Shown piece after piece: positions 39,367-47,984 of a stretch of 64,000 bases of DNA. The translations under genes were made by a program, and so were the position numbers. The DNA comes from Gaiellasilicea sp963794385 (GTDB taxonomy: Bacteria; Actinomycetota; Thermoleophilia; Gaiellales; Gaiellaceae), in contig CAWCDT010000008.1 in the NCBI GenBank assembly GCA_963794385.1, positions 1 to 64,000 on the forward strand, in the 5' to 3' direction. The stretch's first letter is position 1. Each line of letters opens with the position of its first letter. The notes beneath the pieces were generated by a model. The model made no database searches and was not told where the DNA came from. It saw only the letters and a list, made by a program, of their open reading frames with translations.

Positions 39367-40617
39367 GTGAACCGCGACGCCCACCGGGTGTGGCTCGGCT
39401 ACCGGGGTGTCGAGGCGTTCGCGTTCGCGCTCGGCTGGACGGTCGCTCCGGTCTTCTTCATCCGGGAGCTCGACTTCAGCCCGCTCCAGCTGGTGCTCGC
39501 GGGGACCGCGCTCGAGGTGGCGTACTTCGTCTTCGAGATCCCGACCGGGGTGGTCGCGGACACCTACGGGCGGCGACTGTCCGTGATCCTCGGCGTGCTC
39601 GGGCTCGGGATCGGCTTCGTCGCGACCGGCTTCGCCGGCGGGGTCGTCCTCGTGCTCGCGGCGGCCGCGTTCATGGGCTTCACCTGGACGTTCAAGAGCG
39701 GCGCCGAGGACGCCTGGATCACCGACGAGGTCGGCGTGGAGCGGAGCGGGCGCGCCTTCCAGGGCGGTGCGCAGGCGGCCCGCGTGGGGGGCCTGCTCGG
39801 GATCGGGGCGGCCGTCGCGCTCGCCCTCGTCGACCTGCGCCTTCCGATCGTCGCCGGCGGCGTCGTCCTCGTCGTGCTGGCCGGCGCGCTGGTGCTCTTC
39901 ATGCCCGAGACGAACTTCCGCTCTGCGCGGCGCGAGGACGTTTCGGCAGTCGCCTCCATGGCCGGGACGGCCAGGCAGGGCGGCGGCCTGATCCGCCGGC
40001 GTCCGCTCCTGCTCCTCATCGTCGGGATCTACTTCTGTCTGGGCGTCTCGGACGAGGGCTTCGACCGGCTCTGGGAGGCGCAGTTCCTGCTCGAGGTCGG
40101 CGTGCCCGGCTTCGCCGGCCTCGACCAGGTGGTCTGGTTCGGCGTCCTCGCCGCCGGAGCGACGCTGCTCTCGCTCGTCGTCGCGCAGCCGCTCGTCCGC
40201 CGCTTCGCCGCGATGGGCCCTGCTCGCATGGCGCGCTCGCTGCTGGTGTTCGACGTGCTCCGGATCGCCGGCCTGCTCGCGTTCGCGCTCGCGGGCGCGT
40301 TCGCGTTCGCGCTCGCCGCCTTCTGGGTCGCGCGGCTCGCCCGCTCGCTCGCAGCCCCCGTCCACTCGACGTGGGTGAACGCCAACGTCCAGGACTCGAG
40401 CGTGCGCGCGACCGTGCTCTCGATGACGAACGTCTTCGAGTCGGCGGGCGAGTGGGGTGGCGGGCCGGCGCTAGGCGGGATCGGCAACGTCTTCGGCGTT
40501 CGGGCCGCGCTCGTCGGCTCGGCGGCGGCGCTCGTCCCGGCGCTGGCGCTGTACGGCAGGGCGATCCGCCATCATGGTCGTGAGCCGGAGCTGGCCGCCG
40601 ACCCGGCGACCGTGTAG
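39367..40617 (+). CDS. MFS transporter
   Basis: A 416-residue major facilitator with two six-helix halves. The N-terminal half has the loop motif VVADTYGRRLSVILGVLGLGIG, close to MFS motif A (GxxxDxxGRR). A long middle segment (PETNFRSARREDVSAVASMAGTARQGGGLIRRR) separates the halves. The family resembles tetracycline/drug-type exporters, but the substrate is unknown. GTG 39367 follows the permease stop by one base, so it may be part of the ABC operon. Its stop codon overlaps the TAGAAT box of glnA. Confidence 0.88.
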   Translation: MNRDAHRVWLGYRGVEAFAFALGWTVAPVFFIRELDFSPLQLVLAGTALEVAYFVFEIPTGVVADTYGRRLSVILGVLGLGIGFVATGFAGGVVLVLAAAAFMGFTWTFKSGAEDAWITDEVGVERSGRAFQGGAQAARVGGLLGIGAAVALALVDLRLPIVAGGVVLVVLAGALVLFMPETNFRSARREDVSAVASMAGTARQGGGLIRRRPLLLLIVGIYFCLGVSDEGFDRLWEAQFLLEVGVPGFAGLDQVVWFGVLAAGATLLSLVVAQPLVRRFAAMGPARMARSLLVFDVLRIAGLLAFALAGAFAFALAAFWVARLARSLAAPVHSTWVNANVQDSSVRATVLSMTNVFESAGEWGGGPALGGIGNVFGVRAALVGSAAALVPALALYGRAIRHHGREPELAADPATV

Positions 40618-40620
40618 AAT
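40615..40620 (+). promoter_or_regulatory. Likely -10 box of glnA
   Basis: TAGAAT, five of six matches to consensus, overlaps the stop codon of the MFS gene. The -35 region (TGGCCG at 40592-40597, 17-bp spacing) is weak, so an activator may be needed. Transcription would begin near 40627, just before the leader hairpin. Confidence 0.5.
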
Positions 40621-40632
40621 CCGGCTGTCTTT

Positions 40633-40650
40633 CGTGGCGACGCTGCCTCG
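40633..40650 (+). promoter_or_regulatory. Hexaloop hairpin in the glnA leader, matching glnK P2
   Basis: CGTGGC-GACGCT-GCCTCG forms a six-base-loop hairpin (one T-T mismatch). It matches P2 of the glnK leader (CGAGGC-TACGGC-GCCTCG) at 14 of 18 positions, including the ACG core of the loop and the whole 3' arm. The 3' arm overlaps the terminator's 5' arm (from 40646), so the structures are alternatives. Confidence 0.6.
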
Positions 40651-40679
40651 GACGCGGACCTCCGCCTCCGGGGCTTTTT
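40646..40679 (+). terminator. Intrinsic terminator inside the glnA leader
   Basis: CCTCGGACGCGG pairs with CCGCCTCCGGGG around ACCT (one C-C mismatch and one G-T pair), followed by C and five T. It ends 9 bases before the AAAGGAGGA ribosome binding site of glnA. It could also end the MFS transcript, but its overlap with the leader hairpin suggests attenuation of glnA. Confidence 0.8.
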
Positions 40680-40702
40680 CCGTTTTCAAAGGAGGAACGT
40701 GC

Positions 40703-42061
40703 ATGGCGATGATCGAGAGCAAGCACCGCGCAACTTCCGATCCGGAGGCGCGGCGCCGCGTCCTGGAGGAGATCAAGGACAAGAACGTCGAGTACGTCCT
40801 GTTCTGGTTCACCGACCTCGAGGGGCACCTGAAGAGCTTTGCCATCACCCCGGCCGAGATCGAGGAGGCGCTCGACGACGGGATGGGCTTCGACGGCTCG
40901 TCGATCACGGGCTTCAACGCGATCGAGGAGTCGGACATGGTCGCGATTCCCGACCCGGCGACGTTCCGGCTGATGCCGAACGGCGGCAGCGCCGTCGGGC
41001 GGATGATCTGCGACGTCGTCAAGCCGGACGGGACGCCGTACGAGGGCGACCCGCGGTACGTGCTCCGGCAGGCGCTCGAGCGCATGCAGTCGCTGGGCTT
41101 CGACACCTTCAACGTCGGCCCCGAGCTCGAGTACTTCCTCTTCGAGGACGACAAGGGCACGGTGACGCTCGACGAGGGTGGCTATTTCGCGATGACGACG
41201 ATGGACGCGGCGACCGAGCTGCGCAACGACACGATCAAGGCGCTCGAGTCGATGGGGATCCCGATCGAGTACCACCACCACGAGGTGGCGCCCTCACAGC
41301 ACGAGATCGACATGCGCTACGCCAGCGCGCTCGACATGGCCGACCACACGATCACCTACCGGCTGATTGTGAAGGAGGTCGCGAAGAAGGCCGGCTACCA
41401 CGCGACCTTCATGCCGAAGCCGCTCTTCGGCGAGAACGGCTCGGGCATGCACACGCACATGTCGCTCTTCTCGGACGGGCGGAACGCGTTCTTCGACGGC
41501 GACGATGAGTACCACCTGTCCGACCCGGGGAAGGCGTTCATCGCCGGCCTGCTGCGCCACGCGCGCGAGCTCTCGGCCGTATTCGCGCAGTGGGTGAACT
41601 CGTACAAGCGGCTGGTGCCGGGCTACGAGGCGCCGGTCTACGTCGCCTGGTCGCAGCGGAACCGCTCTGCGCTGATCCGGATCCCGCTCTACAAGCCGGG
41701 CTCGGAGCAGGCGACGCGCGCCGAGATCCGCTGTCCCGATCCGGCGTGCAACCCCTACCTCACCTTCGCGGCCCTGCTGCACGCGGGCCTCGAGGGGATC
41801 GAGAAGGGCTACACGCTCGAGGAGCCGATGGAGACGAACCTCTACCACCTCACGCCCGAGCAGCGCGAGGAGCGGGGCATCGTCTCGCTGCCGGAGACGC
41901 TCGGCGAGGCGATCGATGAGTTCAGCCACTCGGAGCTCCTGCGCAAGGCCTTCGGCGACCACATCTTCGACAACTACGTGAAGCTGAAGCGGAAGGAGTG
42001 GGACGACTACCGGATCCAGCTGACGCAGTGGGAGCTGGACAAGTACCTGGCGGTGCTCTAG
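40703..42061 (+). CDS. glnA: Type I glutamine synthetase
   Basis: A 452-residue glutamine synthetase. Conserved blocks are GFDGSSITGFNAIEESDMVAIPD, VGPELEYFLF, the ATP/metal region KPLFGENGSGMHTHMSLFSDG, and NRSALIRIPLYKPGSEQATRAEIRCPDPACNPYLTFAALLHAG. The short length and the ending WELDKYLAVL fit the GSI-alpha form, whose activity is usually controlled by feedback rather than adenylylation. ATG 40703 follows AAAGGAGGA. With gltB, glnK and amt it completes ammonium assimilation in this region. Confidence 0.96.
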   Translation: MAMIESKHRATSDPEARRRVLEEIKDKNVEYVLFWFTDLEGHLKSFAITPAEIEEALDDGMGFDGSSITGFNAIEESDMVAIPDPATFRLMPNGGSAVGRMICDVVKPDGTPYEGDPRYVLRQALERMQSLGFDTFNVGPELEYFLFEDDKGTVTLDEGGYFAMTTMDAATELRNDTIKALESMGIPIEYHHHEVAPSQHEIDMRYASALDMADHTITYRLIVKEVAKKAGYHATFMPKPLFGENGSGMHTHMSLFSDGRNAFFDGDDEYHLSDPGKAFIAGLLRHARELSAVFAQWVNSYKRLVPGYEAPVYVAWSQRNRSALIRIPLYKPGSEQATRAEIRCPDPACNPYLTFAALLHAGLEGIEKGYTLEEPMETNLYHLTPEQREERGIVSLPETLGEAIDEFSHSELLRKAFGDHIFDNYVKLKRKEWDDYRIQLTQWELDKYLAVL

Positions 42062-42175
42062 ACACGGAGCCGTTCGAAGGCCATACTGCTCGCAGGCTGC
42101 GGCGCAAGGCGAGCGCCGCGACCTTAACTGACGGCCGACTGCGGGCTCCTCACGGAGTCCGTAGTCGTTAACAAG

Positions 42176-42216
42176 CATGGGGGAAACCATGTTTCCCCCA
42201 TGAGCCCCCTTCTTCT
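42176..42216. repeat. Intergenic palindromic repeat, copy 2
   Basis: CATGGGGGAAAC (42176-42187), loop CAT and GTTTCCCCCATG (42191-42202) form a perfect 12-bp hairpin. The flank AGCCCCCTTCTTCT is the reverse complement of the flank of copy 1 at 15592. The copy is inverted relative to the first and keeps pairing through matched changes on both arms. It lies in the 288-bp gap between glnA and the PRC-barrel gene, where no gene is visible; a further imperfect hairpin (GGCTCC/GGAGTCC) lies at about 42144-42160. Confidence 0.75.
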
Positions 42217-42349
42217 TCGCCGCGTCGCATCGAGCGCAGCGGGGCTGCGCGGGAATGAATCCCGCTCCGCCCCAAGCAACGCACTGACCGCGTCGTCGCT
42301 TCGGACAGGCCTCACGCAGTCAGCGCGAGCGGCAGGTGAGACATTCGGC

Positions 42350-42601
42350 CTAGAGGAACTTGGCGATCGACTCGCGCAGGACGCGCAGACCGATCACGCG
42401 CGAGCCCTCGTCGATCTCGCCGATCACATCGGCGGGGACGAGCCGGCGGCCGCGCAGGAAGCCCGAGCGGACGGCGAGAGCGTCCGGAACGTCGGGCTGC
42501 GAGCCGTACATCGGCGCCTCGACCCGGCCGATCACGCGGCCGCGCGCGTCTGCGACGAGGAAGCCTTTGACGCCGCGGAGATCGAGCTCGAGGGTGCTCA
42601 C
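42350..42601 (-). CDS. Small PRC-barrel-like protein
   Basis: The gene encodes 83 residues from GTG 42601: LELDLRGVKGFLVADARGRVIGRVEAPMYG, then ALAVRSGFLRGRRLVPADVIGEIDEGSRVIGLRVLRES. The beta-rich pattern with GFLVADARGRVIGRVE fits a PRC-barrel domain as found in small actinobacterial proteins. A longer frame continues upstream for 450 codons but is the shadow of the histidine-kinase gene on the other strand. Function unknown; it is divergent from that kinase. Confidence 0.6.
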   Translation of the reverse strand: MSTLELDLRGVKGFLVADARGRVIGRVEAPMYGSQPDVPDALAVRSGFLRGRRLVPADVIGEIDEGSRVIGLRVLRESIAKFL

Positions 42602-42688
42602 TGCCGTGAACCTATTCCTGCTCCGTGAAGATTCTCCCGCTCGTTCGGTAAGAACTTTGTTAGGGAACGCCAACCTAGAATCGGACGG

Positions 42689-44260
42689 ATGGACGCGCCG
42701 GCACGCCACCTCCGGCTTCTGACCGAGACGATCGCCGCGGTCAATTCGACCCTCGACCTCGAGGAAGTGCTTCAGCTCGTCGCGCGCAAGGTCGCCGAGG
42801 CGCTCGAGGCGGACGCGTGCTTCGTCTACCTCTATGACCAGCGCGCCGACGAGCTTGTGCTCCGAGCGACGCACGGGACGCGCGTCGAGGAGATGACCCG
42901 CCGCCCGCGGCTCCGGCCGGGAGAGGGGATCACCGGCTCGGCCGCCGCCGACCGGGCGCCGATCGCGATCGCCGAGCAGGCACACCTCGACCCGCGCTTC
43001 AAGCTCTTCCCGAACCTGCCCGAGGACGAGTACGAGTCGATCCTGGCCGTCCCTATCCTCGCCCGCGACAAGCTGGAGGGAGCCCTCAACGTCCGCACGC
43101 GCGAGCCGCGCGAGCACACGGAGGCGGAGATCGACCTCCTGCTCGCGATCGCCGCCCAGGTGGCGCAGTCGCTCGAGCACGCGAAGCTCTACGCGGAGGC
43201 GCAGCGGCGTGTGCACGAGCTCGAGGCGCTCGCCCGGATCTCCGAAGCCGTTTCGGAGTCGCTCTACCTCGAGGAGTCGCTCGAGGCGATCGTGAAGACG
43301 ACCATGGCGACGATGGGGGCGACCGGCGCGGCGCTCGTGCTCGAGGACGGCGAGATCGCGTGGCCGGAGGGCCGCCCCGGCGCGTACGCCCTCCGCCTGC
43401 CGCTCCGGTGGAAGCGCCGCCAGATCGGTGAGCTCGTCTGCGACCGCGACACGCCCTTCTCGGACGACGACCGCGCCCTCCTCGAGGCGATCGCCCACCA
43501 CGCTGCGGTCGCGCTCGAGCACGGCCGCGCCGTGATGCGCGGCGTGCTCGCTCAGGAGATCCACCACCGCGTGAAGAACAACCTGCAGACGGTGGCCTCG
43601 CTGCTCCGCCTGCAGGCGCGCGCGCCGCACGTCGACGCGCGCAAGGCGCTCGACGACTCCGTCAACCGCATCCTCGCGATCGCCGCCGTCCACGAGGTCC
43701 TGACCGAGCACCGGGAGGACGACGTCGAGCTCGACGAGCTGATCGACCGGCTCCGCGCGATGCTCGTCCAGGGGCTCGTCGCGGGCAAGTCCGTCGAGGC
43801 CAAGCTCGAGCGCGTGTCCCTCGCCGGCGATCGTGCGACGGCGCTCGCGCTCGTCTTCTGCGAGCTCTTCGGGAACGCCCTCGAGCACGGCGGCTCGAGC
43901 GTGCGGATCGAGCTCGCCCGGCGGAACGGCGACGTCTCCCTGGCGATTGCCGACGACGGCCACGGCTTCGAGGGTGGCGACTCGGGAACGGGGCTCTCGA
44001 TCGTCCGCGCGCTCGTGCGCGACGAGCTCCAGGGGACGATCGAGCTGACGAGCGAGCCGGGTCTCCGCGCCGAGGTGGTCTTTCCCGGCGTGAGCTTGCT
44101 CACGTTCCTGGGTCGTCGCTCGCGTCGCGTAGGCCGGTGGGACAGTACGGTGGTACGGCCCGCCGGCTGGAGCGGCGCGAGCGGCGACGGCGGCCTTTCG
44201 CGGAGCCCGACTGTTACTGACCCCGTGCCGGGCGGGAGCGAAAGGCGGCCAGGGACGTGA
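42689..44260 (+). CDS. pdtaS: GAF sensor histidine kinase of the PdtaS / HisKA_2 type
   Basis: Soluble kinase of 523 residues. An N-terminal GAF domain (ITETIAAVNSTLDLEEVLQLV-like opening through EAEIDLLLAIAAQVAQSLEHAKLYAE) is followed by a second, shorter sensor part. Then come the HisKA_2 phosphoacceptor QEIHHRVKNNLQTVASLLRLQAR and an HATPase domain (CELFGNALEHGG, DDGHGFEGG, GTGLSIVRALV). This domain type pairs with ANTAR response regulators, as in mycobacterial PdtaS-PdtaR, and the next gene is one (GTGA overlap). The last ~45 residues after AEVVFPG are not conserved-looking. TAGAAT 7 nt before the ATG gives a leaderless start. Confidence 0.85.
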   Translation: MDAPARHLRLLTETIAAVNSTLDLEEVLQLVARKVAEALEADACFVYLYDQRADELVLRATHGTRVEEMTRRPRLRPGEGITGSAAADRAPIAIAEQAHLDPRFKLFPNLPEDEYESILAVPILARDKLEGALNVRTREPREHTEAEIDLLLAIAAQVAQSLEHAKLYAEAQRRVHELEALARISEAVSESLYLEESLEAIVKTTMATMGATGAALVLEDGEIAWPEGRPGAYALRLPLRWKRRQIGELVCDRDTPFSDDDRALLEAIAHHAAVALEHGRAVMRGVLAQEIHHRVKNNLQTVASLLRLQARAPHVDARKALDDSVNRILAIAAVHEVLTEHREDDVELDELIDRLRAMLVQGLVAGKSVEAKLERVSLAGDRATALALVFCELFGNALEHGGSSVRIELARRNGDVSLAIADDGHGFEGGDSGTGLSIVRALVRDELQGTIELTSEPGLRAEVVFPGVSLLTFLGRRSRRVGRWDSTVVRPAGWSGASGDGGLSRSPTVTDPVPGGSERRPGT

Positions 44261-44825
44261 GGATCTTGATCGCCGAGGACGAGACGATTATCCGGATGGA
44301 CCTGCGGGCGCTGCTCGAGTCGGCGCGGGTTTCGAGGTCTGCGCGGAGGCAAAGGACGGTGAGGAGGCCGTGGCGCTCGCACGCTCCGAGCAGCCGGACC
44401 TCGCCGTGCTCGACGTGAAGATGCCACGCCTCGACGGGATCGAGGCGGCGAAGCGGATCCTCGACGAGCGCCCGATCCCGATCGTGATGGTGACCGCGTA
44501 CGGCGAACGCGAGCTCGTCGCTCGCGCGGTCGAGGCGGGCGTCTTCGGCTACCTCGTGAAGCCGTTTCGCGAGACCGACCTGCTGCCTGCGATCGAGACG
44601 GCGCGCGCACGCCACGAGGAGCTGACGGCGCTGCGCGAAGAGGCGGAGTCGCTCGCGGACGCGCTCGCCGCGCGCAAGGCGATCGAGCGGGCGAAGGGGT
44701 TGCTGATGGCGAAGGAAGGCCTGTCCGAGCAGGACGCGTTCGCGCGGCTGCGGAAGGCGAGCCAGGTCTCCGGGAAGCCGCTCAAGGTCGTCGCCGAGGC
44801 CGTCGTCGCGACGCTCGACGCATGA
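44257..44825 (+). CDS. pdtaR: ANTAR-domain response regulator (PdtaR/AmiR-NasT type), one frameshift
   Basis: GTG 44257 overlaps the kinase stop. The receiver domain begins MRILIAEDETIIRMDLRALLES. One base is missing near 44323-44328, after which the frame resumes as GFEVCAEAKDGEEAVALARSEQPDLAVLDVKMPRLDG (phospho-Asp in LAVLDVKMP) and VTAYGERELVARAVEAGVFGYLVKPF. The C-terminal ANTAR domain is AIERAKGLLMAKEGLSEQDAFARLRKASQVSGKPLKVVAEAVV. ANTAR proteins bind paired RNA hairpins and prevent transcription termination. Repaired length is about 190 residues. Candidate targets are the glnK and glnA leaders nearby (inference). Confidence 0.9.
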
Positions 44826-45217
44826 GCGAGCATCCGAACGCCACCCGTGCGCGCGAGGGATTCGAGCGGTTCGTACGGGGCGACCTACCGGCACTGCTCG
44901 ACCTCTTCGCAGACGACGCCGTTTGGCACGTCCCGGGCTCGATGACGCTCAGCGGGGAGCACCGCGGCCGCGATGCGATCATCGCCTTCCTGCGCGAGAC
45001 TGCCGAGCTCACAGGCGGCACCTACCGCGTCGAGCTGCTCTGGACGGTCGCGGACGACGACCATCTTGTGGCCGTGTACCGCGCCGTCGGCGAGCGGCTG
45101 GACGGACGCGAGCTCGACATCGAGCAAGCGCTCCTCGTCGAGCTCGAGGACGGCCGGTGGAAGGTCGTGCGGGCGCAGCCGCTCGACCAGGCCGCGTTCG
45201 ACGCGTTCTGGGCCTAG
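44822..45217 (+). CDS. SnoaL-like / NTF2-fold protein
   Basis: A 131-residue protein whose ATG overlaps the regulator stop (ATGA). The sequence ATRAREGFERFVRGDLPALLDLFADDAVWHVPGSMTLSGEHRGRDAIIAFLRE is the classic opening of the NTF2-like SnoaL family. WTVADDDHLVAVYRAVGERLDGRELDIEQALLVELEDGRWKVVRAQPLD follows. The fold forms a cone with a ligand pocket; functions range from isomerases to plain binding proteins. Nothing here identifies the ligand. Confidence 0.85.
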   Translation: MSEHPNATRAREGFERFVRGDLPALLDLFADDAVWHVPGSMTLSGEHRGRDAIIAFLRETAELTGGTYRVELLWTVADDDHLVAVYRAVGERLDGRELDIEQALLVELEDGRWKVVRAQPLDQAAFDAFWA

Positions 45218-45260
45218 GTCTGCTTGCGGCGCCTGGCGGTGCGCTCGGCCCCGTGCGACG

Positions 45261-46932
45261 ATGACCGTCATGTCCGCGGCGGACCTCCGCACGCTGGTCG
45301 AGGAGCAGGCCGCTCTGAAGCGCGTCGCGGTGACCGTGGCAACCGAGTCGGCTGCCGAGCGGGTCTTCGACGTCGTCACCGAGGAGGTCGCCCGCCTCGT
45401 CGGCGCAGACGCGGCGAACCTCGTGTGCTTCGGGCCGGCTCCGCACGAGGGGGTCATCGTCGGCAAGTGGAGCGAGCCGGGCGTGGAGATCCCGGGCGCC
45501 GGCACGGTCGTCCTGATCGAGGAGGGCGCCCTGCTCGCCCAGGTTGCGCGAACCGGCGCGCCGGCTCGGATGGCCACGGACGACCCCGGCGTGCCCGCGG
45601 AGCTCCACCAGCGGCTGCTTGCGCTCGGCGTCACGTCCGTCGTCGCCGCCCCGATCGTCGTAGCGGGCGAGATCTGGGGCGCGCTCGCCGTCTCGGTCAC
45701 GCGCGACCTGCGGTTTGCGGCCAACGCCGAGGAGCGGCTCGGGCAGTTCGCCGGCCTCGTCGCCGTCGCGATCGCGAATGCGCAGGCCCGTGAGGAGCTC
45801 GCGACGCTGGCCGACGAGCAGGCCGCCCTCAGCCGCGTCGCAGTCGCGGTCGCGACCGAAGGAGCGCCCTGAGCGGCTCTTCGGCCTGTCTCGGAGGAGA
45901 TCGGCCGGCTGTTCGGCGCCGACGTCGCTGCGACCGTGCGCTACGTGGGAGACGCCGACGGCGCGGAGATCGTGGGCGGTTGGGAGCGAGATCGGCGGAC
46001 TCGTCGCCTCCGCTCGGCGCACTCGGCTTCCGATTCAGGGCGGCGCGATCGCGCGCGTCGCGCAAACGGGCCGAACGACTCGGATCGATCTGGAGAACGG
46101 AGCCACCCGATCTCCAGGAGCAGATGGTCGCGGCAGGGGTGAGCTCGAGCAGTGGCGGCGCCGATCGTGGTCTCCGGGCGGCTCTGGGGTTCCACCTCGA
46201 TCACGGTCGACGGCTCCGAGCCGATTCCCACGCGACGCCGAGACGCGGCTCGAGAAATTCACGAACCTCGTCGCAGTCGCCGTTGCAAATGCGGAGGCCC
46301 TCGAGCAGCTGACGGCGTCGCGTGCGCGCATCGTCCAGGCCGGCGACGCCGAGCGGCGGCGGCTCGAGCGGAACCTCCACGACGGTGCGCAGCAGCGGCT
46401 GGTCTCGCTCTCGCTCCGGCTTCGCATCGCCGGGTCGCGGCTCTCCGAGGACCCGGCGGCCGCGGCGGAGCTGATCGCGGAGGCGAGCGACGAGCTGGCG
46501 CTCGGGCTCGAGGAGCTCCGTGAGCTCGCTCGTGGGATCCATCCGGCTGTCCTCACCGACCACGGGCTCACGCCTGCAGTGGAGGCACTCGCCACGCGGG
46601 CCACCTTGCCCGTGGAGGTGAAGGGCCTGCCACCGGAGCGGCTGTCCGAGCCGATCGAGGCGGCCGCGTTCTACGTCGTCTCGGAGGCGCTCGCGAACGT
46701 CGCCAAGTACGCCTCGGCGAGCCATGCGCGAGTCGACCTCGACCGCGACGACGGCGTGCTCGTGGTCGAGGTCTCCGACGACGGCGTCGGGGGTGCGGAC
46801 GCGGCCGGAGGAACCGGACTGCGAGGGCTCTCGGATCGAGTGGAGGCGCTCGGCGGCCGCCTCCGCGTGTCGAGCGAGCGCGGCCGGGGCACGACCGTGC
46901 GGGCCGAGCTGCCGCTCGAAGTGGAGGCCTAG
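45261..46932 (+). CDS. Double-GAF sensor histidine kinase (HisKA_3, NarL-partner class), about six frameshifts
   Basis: The first GAF domain reads cleanly (AAERVFDVVTEEVARLVGADAANLVCFG through EERLGQFAGLVAVAIANAQAREEL). The second (ERLFG, SEEIGRLFGADVAATVRYVGDADGAEIVGGWE, LPIQGGAIARVAQTGRTTRIDLENGA, PDLQEQMVAAGVSS, VAAPIVVSGRLWGSTSITVDG) is spread over all three frames between ~45868 and ~46240. After that one frame runs to the end: HisKA_3 ERRRLERNLHDGAQQRLVSLSLRLRIA and HATPase VVSEALANVAKYA, VSDDGVGGAD. The start is ATG 45261 or 45270. No LuxR-type regulator is adjacent. The protein sequence is intact apart from the shifts. Confidence 0.75.
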
Positions 46933-47984
46933 TTCTGCTCGAGCAGGCGAGCCTCGACCTGGCGCCGGCGCAGGCGGAGCACGAGCCAGACGAGGAGGCC
47001 GACCAGGATGAACGGGCCCAGGACGACCGCGGCGTAGAGCAGCGCGATCGCCTCCCAGGCGAGCACGTCCTTGACGCCGTCGAGCCGGCTGCCGCCGCCG
47101 ACGGCGCCGGGCTCGATCTCCTCGGTCGTCAGCGTGAGGTAGATGGTCGCCGTTCGTGCCTCCGCGCGGGTGCTGCTCAGTCCCTGACGCAGACGGGTGA
47201 GCTCGGCGCGGGAGTTCGACAGGCGAGACCGGAGCACTGCCCGGTCGGCGTTGGACAGGTTCGGCGACTCGAGCTGCTCGAGGATCGCGGCGATCCGCCG
47301 CTGCGTCGCCTCGATCTCGCGCTGCAGCGTGTCCGCCTGCTGCTGCAGGTCGTCGATGCCGTAGCGCTGGCCGACGATCGTGCCGAGCGCGGACAGCTCT
47401 GCGAGCGCGCTCTGCACCTTGGTGGTCGGGATGCGCAACGTGATCTGCGCGGCGCCGACGCCTTCGGCGGGCGCGTCGTACTGCAGCGAGGCGACGCTGC
47501 CGCCGTGGGCGAGCGCGATCCGCTGTGCCCGCTTCGTCGCGGAGGAGAGCGCGTCGACGTCGTCGACCTGCAGGCGCAGCTCGGCCTCGTAGCGCTGCAG
47601 CTGACCGGGTGCGGGCGGGACGGCGCCGCCCGAGGCGTCGCCCGCGACCGGCGGGGCCGCCAGCCGCTCCGGGGACGCGGTCTTGGTCTCGGCGTCGAAC
47701 GTGGCCGTAGGGGGAGCGCTCTCGACCCGGCCGACCGCGGACTTTTCGTCGACGCCGCCGCCGACGTCGCCGCGCGTGAGCCCGATCACTCCTGCCGCGA
47801 CGAGCGCGACGGCCACCGTCGCGGGCGCCACGAGCACGAGCCGGCGCCACTGGAGCAGGCCGAGGCGGGCGAGAAAGGGCTCTCGCGCCGGCTCCTGGAC
47901 GGACAGGGCGCGCACGCGCTCGCGCAGCGCGGAGGGGGCGACGGGCCTGGCGGCCCGGAGCTCGTGCAGCAGCTGGTCAGACAT
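46929..47984 (-). CDS. DUF4349 membrane protein, likely partner of the sigma factor
   Basis: The gene encodes 351 residues. The N-terminal ~45 residues (SDQLLHELRAARPVAPSALRERVRAL) resemble the cytoplasmic part of anti-sigma factors. A helix (LVLVAPATVAVALVAAGVIGL), an outer domain with DUF4349 features (EAELRLQVDDVDALSSATKRAQRIALAHGGSVASLQ, ITLRIPTTKVQSALAELSALG), a coiled coil (ADTLQREIEATQRRIAAILEQL) and a C-terminal helix follow. Its start overlaps the end of the sigma gene by 8 nt. That coupling supports an anti-sigma role, but this is inference. Confidence 0.8.
   Translation of the reverse strand: MSDQLLHELRAARPVAPSALRERVRALSVQEPAREPFLARLGLLQWRRLVLVAPATVAVALVAAGVIGLTRGDVGGGVDEKSAVGRVESAPPTATFDAETKTASPERLAAPPVAGDASGGAVPPAPGQLQRYEAELRLQVDDVDALSSATKRAQRIALAHGGSVASLQYDAPAEGVGAAQITLRIPTTKVQSALAELSALGTIVGQRYGIDDLQQQADTLQREIEATQRRIAAILEQLESPNLSNADRAVLRSRLSNSRAELTRLRQGLSSTRAEARTATIYLTLTTEEIEPGAVGGGSRLDGVKDVLAWEAIALLYAAVVLGPFILVGLLVWLVLRLRRRQVEARLLEQN

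Noticed and set aside
40646..40679. Plain end-of-gene terminator for the MFS gene
   Set aside because: Possible in part, but its 5' arm is shared with the hairpin that matches the glnK leader, and a near-consensus -10 box lies upstream of it, so a glnA attenuator is the better reading.
42062..42349. tRNA or small gene between glnA and the PRC-barrel gene
   Set aside because: A GTTCGAA-like string near 42072 suggested a T-arm, but no acceptor or anticodon stem fits around it. Only hairpins and the palindromic repeat are visible.
44323..44328. Programmed frameshift in the ANTAR regulator
   Set aside because: No slippery heptamer or downstream structure is apparent, and similar shifts occur in unrelated housekeeping genes, so a sequence error is more likely.
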